64,000 nt of DNA, taken from the NCBI GenBank assembly GCA_030167125.1, contig CP126531.1, positions 1,798,001-1,862,000 of the forward strand. The letters are read 5' to 3'. The notes beneath the pieces are model-generated. The model was not told where the DNA came from. It did not search any database and saw only the letters and a list, made by a program, of their open reading frames with translations. Below are positions 8,304-17,144 of this stretch, piece by piece. The first letter of the stretch is position 1; each line of letters starts with the position of its first letter. The translations under genes and the position numbers were made by a program. The stretch is from Rhodanobacteraceae bacterium. GTDB lineage: Bacteria > Pseudomonadota > Gammaproteobacteria > Xanthomonadales > Rhodanobacteraceae.

Positions 8304-8328
8304 ACCGCAACGATCTGTCGGAACTTCA

Positions 8329-8360
8329 ACCGGCGCGATGAAAGTCGCGCCGGTTTTTTT
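8329..8360 (+). terminator. Rho-independent terminator of S10 copy 2
   Basis: Stem ACCGGCGCGA / TCGCGCCGGT, loop TGAAAG, then a T-run. It resembles the hairpin that ends the first S10 gene, so the terminator was probably duplicated with the gene. Confidence 0.9.
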
Positions 8361-8410
8361 CGTCTGCATGCTCGCACCACGCATCGCCTACAATGCCGCG
8401 ATCCGGGGGA

Positions 8411-9106
8411 ATGGCCGTGACCGCACCTTCACTCCACGTCAAGCGTTACCTGCTCACGGGCCTGCTGGCCTTCGTCCCGGTGTGGATCACCTGGGTGGTG
8501 TTCAAGTTCGTGTTCACGCTGCTCGCGGGCGTCGGCGCGCCGCTGGTGAGCGGCATCATCGGCCTGATCGGACTGGGCGCACCCAACTTCGCGCAGGCAC
8601 TGCATCGCGACTGGGTGATCTCGATCCTCGCGTTCGTGCTTACCATCGTGGCGCTGTACCTGCTGGGCTGGCTGTCCACGCGCGTGCTTGGCCGGCGCAT
8701 CCTCGGCACCATCGACAACCTGCTCGAACGCATCCCGCTGGTGCACACGATCTACGGCAGCGTCAAGAAACTGATGACGCTGATGCGCAACAAGCCCGGC
8801 GGCACGCAGCGCGTGGTGCTGATCGATTTCCCATCGCCCGCGCTGAAGTCGATCGGTTTCGTCACGCGCACCTTCACCGACGCCAGCGGCCGCGAAGTCG
8901 CCGCGGTGTACGTGCCGACCACGCCCAATCCCACCGGCGGTTATCTCGAACTGGTGCCGACGGAACGCCTGATCGCGACCGACTGGTCGATGGACCAGGC
9001 GATGGCGTTCATCGTCTCCGGCGGTGCGGTCGGACCCGAGCACCTGCCGGACGTGGAGAGCAACGGTGCGCGGCCCGGCATGCCGGTCGAACGGATCGCG
9101 CCGTGA
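8411..9106 (+). CDS. DUF502 family inner-membrane protein
   Basis: A 231-residue protein starting at ATG 8411, with GGGGGA just ahead as ribosome site. Two long hydrophobic segments lie near the N-terminus (LLTGLLAFVPVWITWVVFKFVF and ISILAFVLTIVALYLLGWL), followed by the family motif IPLVHTIYGSVKKL and a soluble part with VLIDFPSPALKSIGFVT and YVPTTPNPTGGYLELVP. This is the standard DUF502 pattern (IPxxxxIYxxxK...PTTPNPTSG). The cellular role is not established. Its TGA overlaps the GTG start of thpR by four bases, so the two are co-translated. Confidence 0.93.
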   Translation: MAVTAPSLHVKRYLLTGLLAFVPVWITWVVFKFVFTLLAGVGAPLVSGIIGLIGLGAPNFAQALHRDWVISILAFVLTIVALYLLGWLSTRVLGRRILGTIDNLLERIPLVHTIYGSVKKLMTLMRNKPGGTQRVVLIDFPSPALKSIGFVTRTFTDASGREVAAVYVPTTPNPTGGYLELVPTERLIATDWSMDQAMAFIVSGGAVGPEHLPDVESNGARPGMPVERIAP

Positions 9107-9681
9107 CCGGCGCCGCGGGGGGCGGGGGCCGCACGGATGCGCGTTGCTTTCTCGCGTTGCTTCCCGACGACGCCAGCCGGGAGGTGCTGCAGCGTTGCCG
9201 CGAAGCGCTGGAACGCGCCAACTCCGGCGCGCCACGCGGGCTGCGCTGGGTCGAACCCGCCGCGCTGCATTTGACCCTGCGCTTCCTTGGCGCCTCGAGC
9301 AGCGCGCAGATCGATTATTTCAAGCACATGCTGCCGACGCTGGCGCATGCGTTGCCCGCGATCGATGCGCGCCGCTACGGCATCTGGCCCAACCGGGCGC
9401 GTCCGCGCCTGCTGGTGCTTGAACTCGAAGCGTATGCCGCGTTGTCGCAACTCGCGGACGAGTGCGAAATGCACGCGCGCAAGTCCGGCTTCGCGCCCGA
9501 GCCGCGCGAGTTCCGCGCGCACGTCACGCTGGCGCGGCTGCGTCCGGGTTGCGCGCTCGGCATCCTGCCCAATCCGCCGCCCGCGTTTACCTTCGACGCG
9601 ATCGCATTGATGCGCAGCACCCTCGCGCAACCGGCCGCGACGTACACCGAACTTGCGCGCGAGCCGCTGCCCGCTCGGTGA
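9103..9681 (+). CDS. thpR: RNA 2',3'-cyclic phosphodiesterase ThpR
   Basis: A 192-residue protein of the 2H phosphoesterase (LigT/ThpR) family. It carries the two catalytic HxT motifs, HLTLRFLG and HVTLARL, separated by about 85 residues as expected. ThpR opens 2',3'-cyclic phosphates on RNA and was first known as an in-vitro 2'-5' RNA ligase. The start is GTG at 9103, overlapping the DUF502 stop codon (GTGA), giving VTGAAGGGG then the conserved CFLALLP. The stop codon directly abuts a REP-like palindrome shared with the convergent neighbour. Confidence 0.92.
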   Translation: MTGAAGGGGRTDARCFLALLPDDASREVLQRCREALERANSGAPRGLRWVEPAALHLTLRFLGASSSAQIDYFKHMLPTLAHALPAIDARRYGIWPNRARPRLLVLELEAYAALSQLADECEMHARKSGFAPEPREFRAHVTLARLRPGCALGILPNPPPAFTFDAIALMRSTLAQPAATYTELAREPLPAR

Positions 9682-9682
9682 T

Positions 9683-9771
9683 GTAGGTTGGGGTGAGCAG
9701 CTTCATGCGAACCCCAACGCGTTGCGCAACGTTGGGTTTCGCCAGATGAAGCCTGGCTCAACCCAACCTAC
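9683..9771. repeat. REP-like palindromic pair (GTAGGTTGGG family)
   Basis: Two copies of one unit in inverted orientation: GTAGGTTGGGGTGAGC at 9683-9698 and its reverse-complement partner GCTCAACCCAACCTAC at 9756-9771, with inner arms TTCAT/ATGAA and CCCAACG/CGTTGGG. The whole can fold into one long imperfect hairpin between two convergent genes. The GTAGGTTGGG...CCCAAC pattern is a widely distributed REP type in proteobacteria. The right arm supplies the TAG stop codon (9768-9770) of the minus-strand nuclease gene. Confidence 0.85.
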
Positions 9772-11153
9772 ACAACGACGCGCGTCCCCGGCATCGGCAG
9801 CGTCACCTTGCTGCCCCACTTCGCCTTCAACTCGTCCGCGAGTTTGGCGCGGCCCGGATCCTCGCCGTGCACCAGGCACACGGGCGGATGGTTTGCGAAG
9901 TTTCCGTACCACGCCGACAAACCCGCCTGGTCCGCGTGCGCAGAGAGTCCGCCCACCGTGTGTACGTGCGCGCGCACCGGAATGTCGTCGCCGAACAGGT
10001 GCACGTGTTTCGCGCCTTGCACGATGCTGCGCCCCAGCGTGCCTGCCGCCTGGTAGCCGACGAACACGATATGCGCGGCGGGATTGGCGAGGTTGTGGCG
10101 CAGGTGGTGGCGGATGCGGCCGCCCGTGCACATGCCGGAACCCGCGATGATTACCGCGTGGTCGTGGACATCGTTGATCTTGCGCGATGCTTCGCCGTCG
10201 GCGGTGAGCGTGAGGTTGGAAAGCCGCAGCGGATGCTGGCGCGTGGCCCAGAGCTTCTTCGCATCGGCGTCGAACAAATCCTCGTGGCGGTCATACGCCG
10301 CGGTGACGCGGATCGCCATCGGGCTGTCGAGGAACAGCTTGAACGCGCCGAGGTTCCATTCATCGAAATGTTCGGCGAAGAAATACAGCAACTCCTGAGT
10401 GCGCCCGACCGCGAACGCCGGGATCACCACGTTGCCGCCGTCCTGGTGCGCGGCGGCGAAGATCGACGCGAGTTCCGCGATGGTGTCCTCGCGCGATTTG
10501 TGCAGGCGATCGCCATAGGTCGATTCCATCACCACGAGATCGGCCGCGGGCACGGGCGCGGGATCGCACAGGATCGGCGTGCCGTTCGGGCCGAGATCGC
10601 CAGTGAACACCAGTTTGCGCGTGGTTCCATTTTCGTCGGCGTCGATTTCCACCGTCGCCGAACCCAGGATGTGCCCGGCGTCGCGCAGCGTCACGCGCAC
10701 GCCCGGCATGATTTCCGTGGGCGCACCGTATTCGACCGGACGCATCGATTTCGTGGCGGCATCGACGTCGTCCTGCGTATATAAAGGTATCGAAGGTTTC
10801 TGTCCCGGCTGCAGGTGGCGGTTGTCCTGCTCGGCGTCGATCATCGCAATGTTCGCGCAGTCGGCCAGCATGATCGCGGCCAGATCGATGGTCGCGGGAT
10901 GCGTGAAGATCGGCCCGGCGAAGCCGCGCTTCACCAGCAGCGGCACGCGACCGGTGTGGTCGATGTGCGCGTGGCTCAACACCAGCACGTCGATGGATTT
11001 CGGATCGAACGGGAAGTCGGCGGCATTGCGTTCGTCGGCCTCCCGATCACCCTGCACCATCCCGCAATCCAGCAGCACGCGCTTGCCCGCAACTTCGACC
11101 AGGTGACACGAACCCGTCACCTCCCCCGCCGCGCCATGAAACACGATGTCCAT
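9768..11153 (-). CDS. MBL-fold / beta-CASP RNA-processing nuclease
   Basis: A 461-residue protein starting at ATG 11153 (AGGGAGA ahead). It has the metallo-beta-lactamase motif SHAHIDHTGRVP, then the beta-CASP insert with FAVGRTQELLYFF and SGMCTGGRIRHHL, and the C-terminal RMMBL part with HVHTVGGLSAHADQ. This order is that of the CPSF73/YSH1-like and bacterial YsgI-type family, which are metal-dependent RNases. The specific RNA target is unknown. It is convergent with thpR, and its last codon lies in the REP element between them. Confidence 0.92.
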   Translation of the reverse strand: MDIVFHGAAGEVTGSCHLVEVAGKRVLLDCGMVQGDREADERNAADFPFDPKSIDVLVLSHAHIDHTGRVPLLVKRGFAGPIFTHPATIDLAAIMLADCANIAMIDAEQDNRHLQPGQKPSIPLYTQDDVDAATKSMRPVEYGAPTEIMPGVRVTLRDAGHILGSATVEIDADENGTTRKLVFTGDLGPNGTPILCDPAPVPAADLVVMESTYGDRLHKSREDTIAELASIFAAAHQDGGNVVIPAFAVGRTQELLYFFAEHFDEWNLGAFKLFLDSPMAIRVTAAYDRHEDLFDADAKKLWATRQHPLRLSNLTLTADGEASRKINDVHDHAVIIAGSGMCTGGRIRHHLRHNLANPAAHIVFVGYQAAGTLGRSIVQGAKHVHLFGDDIPVRAHVHTVGGLSAHADQAGLSAWYGNFANHPPVCLVHGEDPGRAKLADELKAKWGSKVTLPMPGTRVVV

Positions 11154-11460
11154 GCGATCTCCCTGAGTGTGAGGTCGCGAAAGTATGCAGGCGTTTGGAA
11201 GGAAACCGGAACCGCGTCGTAATCTATCCCTCACCCCGGCGCTACACGCTCGGCCTACCGCGCAAGAAGAGGCGGCGCTTTGCGCCCCTTTTCGCGAGCT
11301 GGAGAGGGGGAGTGATCATCGCGCTACGCGCGATGCTTTATTGATGGAGCGGCATGACTTTCGGCAGGGTGATGCGCCACACCGCATCGGTACTGGCACA
11401 ATCGGGGATTGCCGTCGCACCCGCACGCGGTTCCGCTTTCCCACTCGTAAGGACGAATCC
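11154..11460. other. Divergent intergenic region, beta-CASP nuclease / M13 peptidase
   Basis: 307 bases without a gene. A short perfect hairpin ATCGCGC-TAC-GCGCGAT sits at 11318-11334, and a CCCTCACCCC / GGAGAGGGGG pair about 70 bases apart hints at a degraded intergenic repeat. Both flanking genes must be transcribed from here. No clear promoter was recognised. Confidence 0.4.
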
Positions 11461-13608
11461 ATGCACAAGCATCTTCTGACACCGATCGCGCTGGCTGTTG
11501 GCGCGGCGCTCGCCGTTTCCGGCTGCAGCAACAACGCGTCGAACCAGGCGTCGTCGGCGCCCGCGGCGTCGGCGTCCGCACCTGCCCCGGCGCACACCGC
11601 CGCGGCACCGGCGCCGGCTTCGACGGTGGCGATCCCGGCCGACCAGCCGATCGCGTTCACACTGGACGACCAGTACAACCCCTGCAACGACTTCGACCAG
11701 TACGTCAATGCGAAGTGGAACACGGCCAATCCGATCCCGGCCGACCAGACGCGCTGGGGCGCGTTCGGCTTCCTGCACGAGAAGAGCCTGCTGCAGCAGA
11801 AGTCGATCCTGGAAACCGCCGCGAACGATGCCAAGAACCACACCGGCAGCGAGCTGGAACAGAAGCTCGGCAATCTTTACGACGCCGGCATGGACACCGC
11901 CGCGATCGACAAGCTGGGCTACGATCCGATCAAGCCGCAGCTGACCGCCATCGACGGCCTGAAGACGCCGTCCGACATCGCCGACTTCATCAACACCAGC
12001 TTCAACAACGGCGACAGCTACGTCTTCACCTTTGGTTCGGGCGCGGATTTCAAGGACGCGACCAAGCAGATCGGCTACGTTTTCCAGGACGGCCTCGGCC
12101 TGCCGACGCGCGACTACTACCTGTCGCCGAAGTACAAGGACATCCGCGACGCCTACGTGAAGTACATCGCCAAGTCGCTGGCGCTGGCCGGCACGCCGGA
12201 CGCCGATGCGCAGAAGCAGGCCGACGAGGTGATGAAGTTCGAAACCGAACTGGCCAAGGCCTCGCTGTCGCCGGTCGAATTGCGCGACCTCGACAACGAA
12301 TACCACTTCGTCACCGTCGCCGAAGCCGACAAGATCACGCCGCACTTCAACTGGGAAAACTTCTTCAAGGCACAGGGCGTCGACGTGGGCAAGGGCTTCT
12401 CGCTGTCGCAGCCGAAGTTCATGGCCGAGTTCGACAAGCTGCTGGCGACCGCGCCGGCTTCGCAGTGGCAGGCGTACCTCAAGTTCCACCTGATCAACAG
12501 TGCATCGCCGGCGCTGAGCCAAGCGTTCCAGGACAACCAGTTCGACTTCTACGGCAAGACGCTCGGTGGCCAGCCGCAGCAGAAGGATCGCTGGAAGCGC
12601 GTGGTCGGCGCGGTCAACGGCGCGATGGGCATGGGCCTCGGCGAACTGTACGTCGCCAAGTATTTCCCGCCGGAAGCCAAGCAGCGCGCGGAAGAGCTGG
12701 TCACCAACGTGCGCGCTGCGCTGAAGGAACACATCGAGAACCTCGACTGGATGAGCGCGGAGACCAAGAAGAAGGCGCTCGAAAAGTGGTCGCTGTTCCT
12801 GCCGAAGATCGGTTATCCCGACAAGGGCGAGTGGCGCGACTGGTCGGGCCTGACGATCCAGCCGGGCCAGTGGTTCGCCAACCTTGAAGCGGCGTCGAAG
12901 TACAACTACCACTACGACATCGGCAAGATCGGCAAGCCGACGGACCGCAAGGAATGGGGGATGACGCCGCAGACGATCAACGCGTACTACGACCCGTCCA
13001 CCAACACCATCAACTTCCCGGCCGCGATCCTGCAGCCGCCGTTCTTCTATGCCAAGGGCGACGACGCGGTGAACTACGGCGGCATCGGCTTTGTGATCGG
13101 TCACGAATCCAGCCACGGCTTCGACGACCAGGGCAGCCAGTTCGACGGCCACGGCAATCGCGTGAACTGGTGGACGCCGCAAGACAAGAAGGCGTTCGAT
13201 GCGCGCGCCGACGCGCTGGCCAAGCAATACGACGGCTACGCGCCGATCCCGGGCAAGCCCGACCTGCACGTCAACGGCAAGCTGACGCTGGGCGAGGACA
13301 TCGGTGACCTGGGCGGCCTCAACGTCGCCTACACCGCGCTGCAGACCGCGCTGAAAGCCAATCCGCAGGAAGCCGACGCGAAAATCGACGGGATGACCGA
13401 AGACCAGCGCTTCTTCCTCAGCTCGGCCCGCGTCTGGGAAGGCACGTCGCGCGACAAGACCGCGGAGTTGTATTTGAACATCGATCCGCACGCGCCCGCG
13501 AAGATCCGCGCCTTCGCGACCGCCGCCAACATGCCGCAGTTCGCGCAGGCGTTCCAGTGCAAGCCGGGTGACAAGATGGACCGTCCGAATCCGGTCAAGA
13601 TCTGGTAG
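11461..13608 (+). CDS. M13 family (neprilysin/PepO-like) zinc metallopeptidase, lipoprotein
   Basis: A 715-residue protein with a lipoprotein signal (LAVSGC, lipid-anchored C22) followed by an Ala/Pro spacer. The mature part starts with the M13 hallmark NPCNDFDQYVNAKWN. Zinc site: H548-E-S-S-H552, third ligand E612 in LGEDIGDLGG with D616; substrate-region motif NAYYDPSTNTINFPAAILQPPFF; C-terminal end CKPGDKM...KIW. All catalytic residues are present and the length fits the family. It should cut peptides in the periplasm. It is a single gene closed by a strong terminator. Confidence 0.96.
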   Translation: MHKHLLTPIALAVGAALAVSGCSNNASNQASSAPAASASAPAPAHTAAAPAPASTVAIPADQPIAFTLDDQYNPCNDFDQYVNAKWNTANPIPADQTRWGAFGFLHEKSLLQQKSILETAANDAKNHTGSELEQKLGNLYDAGMDTAAIDKLGYDPIKPQLTAIDGLKTPSDIADFINTSFNNGDSYVFTFGSGADFKDATKQIGYVFQDGLGLPTRDYYLSPKYKDIRDAYVKYIAKSLALAGTPDADAQKQADEVMKFETELAKASLSPVELRDLDNEYHFVTVAEADKITPHFNWENFFKAQGVDVGKGFSLSQPKFMAEFDKLLATAPASQWQAYLKFHLINSASPALSQAFQDNQFDFYGKTLGGQPQQKDRWKRVVGAVNGAMGMGLGELYVAKYFPPEAKQRAEELVTNVRAALKEHIENLDWMSAETKKKALEKWSLFLPKIGYPDKGEWRDWSGLTIQPGQWFANLEAASKYNYHYDIGKIGKPTDRKEWGMTPQTINAYYDPSTNTINFPAAILQPPFFYAKGDDAVNYGGIGFVIGHESSHGFDDQGSQFDGHGNRVNWWTPQDKKAFDARADALAKQYDGYAPIPGKPDLHVNGKLTLGEDIGDLGGLNVAYTALQTALKANPQEADAKIDGMTEDQRFFLSSARVWEGTSRDKTAELYLNIDPHAPAKIRAFATAANMPQFAQAFQCKPGDKMDRPNPVKIW

Positions 13609-13634
13609 TCGCTCGTCGCACGTTTCATCTTCGA

Positions 13635-13663
13635 GCGCCGCACTTTGTGCGGCGCCTTTTTTT
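13635..13663 (+). terminator. Rho-independent terminator of M13 peptidase gene
   Basis: Nine-base perfect stem GCGCCGCAC / GTGCGGCGC with loop TTT, followed by a C and seven T. It begins 26 bases after the stop codon. Confidence 0.92.
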
Positions 13664-13723
13664 GCGTCCCGATGCCATCGCGCATGCCAGGAAATGCACC
13701 GGTGTCGAATCCATTTGAGATAG

Positions 13724-13755
13724 TTATTGCGAATCGTTCGCATTTGCCTTAGTAT
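13724..13755 (+). promoter_or_regulatory. Fur box overlapping sigma-70-like promoter of TonB receptor
   Basis: The palindrome TGCGAA-TCG-TTCGCA (13728-13742) inside ATTGCGAATCGTTCGCATT matches the Fur operators seen ahead of piuC/fiu-type iron genes. A promoter with -35 TTGCGA (13727-13732), 17-base spacer and -10 TAGTAT (13750-13755) lies over it, so bound Fur would block RNA polymerase. Start of transcription would be near 13762. Confidence 0.75.
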
Positions 13756-13898
13756 CGCCTGCGCACCGCCCCGCGACATGCTCGCTCGCGCGGGCCACGA
13801 CAACAACACAGGCACCGGCGCGCATCGATGGGGATCGCGCATTCCGCGGGGCCATGTGCCCGCGGAGGGTCCGCCACGACAACAAGGTCCGCACGTCC

Positions 13899-16235
13899 AT
13901 GCAAGGCATCAAGCGTCGCAAGCACTGTTCCTGCCGCAATGGCTCCCGCCCTCTCGCCTTCTCCACGCTGGTGACCGGCATCGCGCTCGGCCTGCCCGCG
14001 CTCGCGTCCGGCACGCCGGCCTCGCCGGAAGCTTCGCCGACGCAGCTGCCCACCATCACCGTCACCGGCAAGCGCGTCGCCTACAAGGTCGACGCGGTGC
14101 AGTCGCCCAAATTCACCCAGCCGCTGCTCGACACGCCGCAGACCATCAATGTCATCGGCAAGCAGATCATCCAGCAGCAAGCCGCGACCACGTTGACGGA
14201 AACGCTGCGCAACAGCCCCGGCGTCGGCACCTTCTTCGTGGGCGAAAACGGCAGCACTTCCACGGGCGACGCGGTGTACATGCGCGGCTTCGATGCGTCG
14301 GGCAGCATCTTCGTCGATGGCGTGCGCGATCTCGGATCGATCTCGCGCGACGTGTTCGATACGGAGCAGGTCGAACTGATCAAGGGCCCCGACGGCACCG
14401 TGTACGGCCGCACCACGCCGACCGGCGCGATCAACATGGTCAGCAAGCAGCCGCTGCCAGTCATCAGCGCGTCCGCGACGCTGGGCTACGGCAGCTGGAA
14501 CCAGAAGCGCGGCACGGCCGACTTGAACCAGGTGCTCGGCGAGCACGCAGCATTCCGCCTCAACGTGATGGACCAGGACAGCGGCGTGCCCGGCCGTGAC
14601 GGTGTGAAGAACGATCGCTGGGGCATCGCGCCATCGCTCGCGTTCGGGCTGGGCACGCCGACCACCGTCTATCTCGACTTCCTGCACATCACCCAAAACA
14701 ACGTACCCGACGGCGGCGTGCCCACGATTGGCCTGCCGGGCTATTCGTCACCCGACCCGGCGCGTCCGTTCCTTTCCGATGCACCGCGCGTCGATCCATC
14801 CAACTTCTACGGCACTGCCGCCGACCACGACCACGTCAAGTCCGACATGGCGACGCTGATCGTGCACCACGACTTCTCCGACAACGCGGCGCTGCACGAC
14901 ACGCTGCGCTGGGGCCGCATTTACGAGAACTACCTGCTGACCTCATTCATGGGCAACGCGGCCAACCTGTTGACGTCCGATCCGCTCGATCCTTCGACCT
15001 GGACGATCGCGCGCAGCAATCCCAACTTCAAGGACCAGACCAACCGCATCCTCACCAACCAGCTCAACTTCACCGTCAACTTCGACACCGGCGATGTCGT
15101 GCACGACCTCAGCACCGGCATCGAATTGACACGCGAGCAACTCGGCACCGGCGGTTATGCCGCGCTGGATGGCAGCGCGTGGTCGCCCGCGAACCTGTAC
15201 GACCCCGATCCCGGCACCGCGACCGGACTCGTCACCGGCGACAACGGCACCTGGAGCCGCGCCCGCACCGACACCGCCGGCGTGTATGCGTTCGACACCA
15301 TGAAGTTCGGCGAACGCTGGATGTTGGTAGCCGGCGGCCGGCTCGATCACTACAGCACCGATTTCCAGAGCGTGGTCGCGTGCGGCGGCCGCAGCACGCC
15401 TGCCTGCGGCACCTTGCCGAACGGCACGCCGGTGCCGGGTCTCGATGCGGACAAGCGCGGCAATCTCGCGAGTTACAAACTCGGACTCGTTTACAAGCCG
15501 GCCGCCAACGGCAGCGTGTATGCCAACTTCGCGACCGGCGCCGAACCACCCGGCGGCAACGGTCTTGCGTTCAATGCGTCGGCGGGCAGCGCCGACAATC
15601 CAGTTTTCGATCCCCAGAAAGCGCGTACCGTGGAAGTCGGCACGAAGTGGAACGTGTTCGGCGACCAGTTGCGGCTGAGCGCTGCAGTGTTCCGCACCGT
15701 GGTCAGCAATCTCGTCGCGCAGGATCCGGTGGACTTGCAGTACTACCAGGTCGGCCGCGAACGCGTGCAGGGCGTCGAACTCGGCGCGGTCGGGCAGATC
15801 ACCGCGCACTGGGCCGTCAGCGCCGGCTACACCTTGATGAACACGCACGCGGATGGCGGCATCGTCAGCGGCGCGACCACCTCTTCCGCGCCCGCAACCA
15901 ATGGTTCGGGCATGCTGGCGTACACGCCGCGCAGCTCGTTCACGGCATGGAGCACCTGGCGCCTGCCGCACCATCTCACGCTCGGCGCCGGCGCGCGCTA
16001 TTCCGGCGAGATGCAGCGCGGCCACGACGGCGCGCTCGGCACGCCGCAATACACCGAGACGTACTGGGTGTTCGACGCGATGGCGAGCTATGGCATCAAC
16101 CGCCACGCGTCGCTGCAACTCAACGTCTACAATCTATTCGACAAGGATTACGTTGCCGCCATCAACAAGAGCGGCTACCGCTACACGCCCGGCGCACCAC
16201 GCTCGGCCATGCTGACGTTGAACATCAAGTATTGA
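13899..16235 (+). CDS. TonB-dependent siderophore receptor
   Basis: A 778-residue outer-membrane receptor. The start at ATG 13899 gives a basic N-terminus and signal segment (LAFSTLVTGIALGLPALASG); an ATG at 13854 is possible. After a TonB-box-like TITVTG comes the plug domain with TPQTINVIGKQIIQQQ, RNSPGVGTF, YMRGFDASGSIFVDGVRD, then VELIKGPDGTVYGRTTPTGAINMVSK, and a 22-strand barrel ending in NLFDKDYV and a terminal aromatic-type strand (SAMLTLNIKY). This is the Fiu/PiuA-like catecholate group. It is expressed with piuC 7 bases downstream and is controlled by the upstream Fur box. Confidence 0.95.
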   Translation: MQGIKRRKHCSCRNGSRPLAFSTLVTGIALGLPALASGTPASPEASPTQLPTITVTGKRVAYKVDAVQSPKFTQPLLDTPQTINVIGKQIIQQQAATTLTETLRNSPGVGTFFVGENGSTSTGDAVYMRGFDASGSIFVDGVRDLGSISRDVFDTEQVELIKGPDGTVYGRTTPTGAINMVSKQPLPVISASATLGYGSWNQKRGTADLNQVLGEHAAFRLNVMDQDSGVPGRDGVKNDRWGIAPSLAFGLGTPTTVYLDFLHITQNNVPDGGVPTIGLPGYSSPDPARPFLSDAPRVDPSNFYGTAADHDHVKSDMATLIVHHDFSDNAALHDTLRWGRIYENYLLTSFMGNAANLLTSDPLDPSTWTIARSNPNFKDQTNRILTNQLNFTVNFDTGDVVHDLSTGIELTREQLGTGGYAALDGSAWSPANLYDPDPGTATGLVTGDNGTWSRARTDTAGVYAFDTMKFGERWMLVAGGRLDHYSTDFQSVVACGGRSTPACGTLPNGTPVPGLDADKRGNLASYKLGLVYKPAANGSVYANFATGAEPPGGNGLAFNASAGSADNPVFDPQKARTVEVGTKWNVFGDQLRLSAAVFRTVVSNLVAQDPVDLQYYQVGRERVQGVELGAVGQITAHWAVSAGYTLMNTHADGGIVSGATTSSAPATNGSGMLAYTPRSSFTAWSTWRLPHHLTLGAGARYSGEMQRGHDGALGTPQYTETYWVFDAMASYGINRHASLQLNVYNLFDKDYVAAINKSGYRYTPGAPRSAMLTLNIKY

Positions 16236-16242
16236 GCGATCG

Positions 16243-16920
16243 ATGCTGCTGCACATCGAAAACGTGCTGGATGCTGCAACGGTCGCGCGCATCCGAGCGA
16301 GACTGGATGGGGCCGAATGGATCGACGGCCGCGAAACCGTCGGGCCACAAGGCGCATTGGTCAAGCGCAACCAGCAGTTGCCGGATGCATCGCCGCTGCG
16401 CGCGGAACTGGGACGCGAAGTGCTGGCCGCGTGCGCGCGCCATCCGCAATTCCATGCCGCCACGCTGCCGGTGAAAATCTTGCCGCCGCGCTTCAACCGC
16501 TACAGCGGTGGCGGCACCTATGGCGCGCACATCGACGGCGCGGTGATGGCGCTGGCCGACGGCAGCCAGTTGCGCAGCGACATCGCCTGCACGGTGTTCC
16601 TTGCCGACCCCGAAAGCTACGACGGCGGCGAATTGATCGTCGAGGACACCTACGGCGAGCACGAAGTGAAGCTGCCCGCGGGCGACGCGATCGTATATCC
16701 CGCCTCGAGCCTGCATCGCGTCGAACCGGTGACACGCGGCGCGCGCGTGGCGGCGTTCCTCTGGATCCAGAGCCTCGTGCGCGACGAAGCCCAACGCCGC
16801 ACCCTGCTGCAACTCGACATCGCGATCCGCCAGCTCACCGAAGGCGGCGCCGATGCGGACGCGGTCAAGCAGCTCACCGGGGTCTATCACAACCTGCTGA
16901 GACAGTGGTCGGAGACTTGA
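16243..16920 (+). CDS. piuC: PKHD-type Fe(II)/2-oxoglutarate hydroxylase PiuC
   Basis: A 225-residue dioxygenase with iron ligands HID (in YGAHIDGAVM) and the distal His in SSLHRVEPVTRGAR, whose Arg binds 2-oxoglutarate. The family (PiuC/YbiX) regularly follows a TonB-dependent siderophore receptor, as here with a 7-base gap, and is iron-regulated. It is thought to act on iron-siderophore handling, but the substrate is unproven. Length and motifs are standard. Confidence 0.95.
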   Translation: MLLHIENVLDAATVARIRARLDGAEWIDGRETVGPQGALVKRNQQLPDASPLRAELGREVLAACARHPQFHAATLPVKILPPRFNRYSGGGTYGAHIDGAVMALADGSQLRSDIACTVFLADPESYDGGELIVEDTYGEHEVKLPAGDAIVYPASSLHRVEPVTRGARVAAFLWIQSLVRDEAQRRTLLQLDIAIRQLTEGGADADAVKQLTGVYHNLLRQWSET

Positions 16921-16945
16921 CAGAAGCATTGCCGCACTGGGTTCC

Positions 16946-17044
16946 GTTCGTCCTGAGCGTAAGCGCGCAGCGCCGAAGTCGAAGGACAGTGGGATGGCAC
17001 TTCGACTTCGTGGCCTGACGGCCACTACGCTCAGTGCGAACGAG
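16946..17044. repeat. REP-like inverted pair (TTCGTCCTGAGCG family)
   Basis: Outer arms GTTCGTCCTGAGCGTA (16946-16961) and TACGCTCAGTGCGAAC (17026-17041) pair at 14 of 16 positions. Inner arms GAAGTCGAAG and CTTCGACTTC pair perfectly. Two REP-like units in opposite directions lie between piuC and rapA. Elements of this TGAGCG...GTCGAAGG type are common in Xanthomonadales chromosomes. Confidence 0.8.
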
Positions 17045-17144
17045 GTTCCACATCACAATGCCAAGACCACGCGCAACCAACGGTATCGGCAAAACCCGGG
17101 ATGACGCGCGATAATACGCAGCTTTCACCGACGGCAAAGCTGCG

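Noticed and set aside
11318..11334. Short hairpin upstream of the M13 peptidase gene
   Set aside because: Seven-base stem without T-run or family match; too weak to call a terminator or operator.
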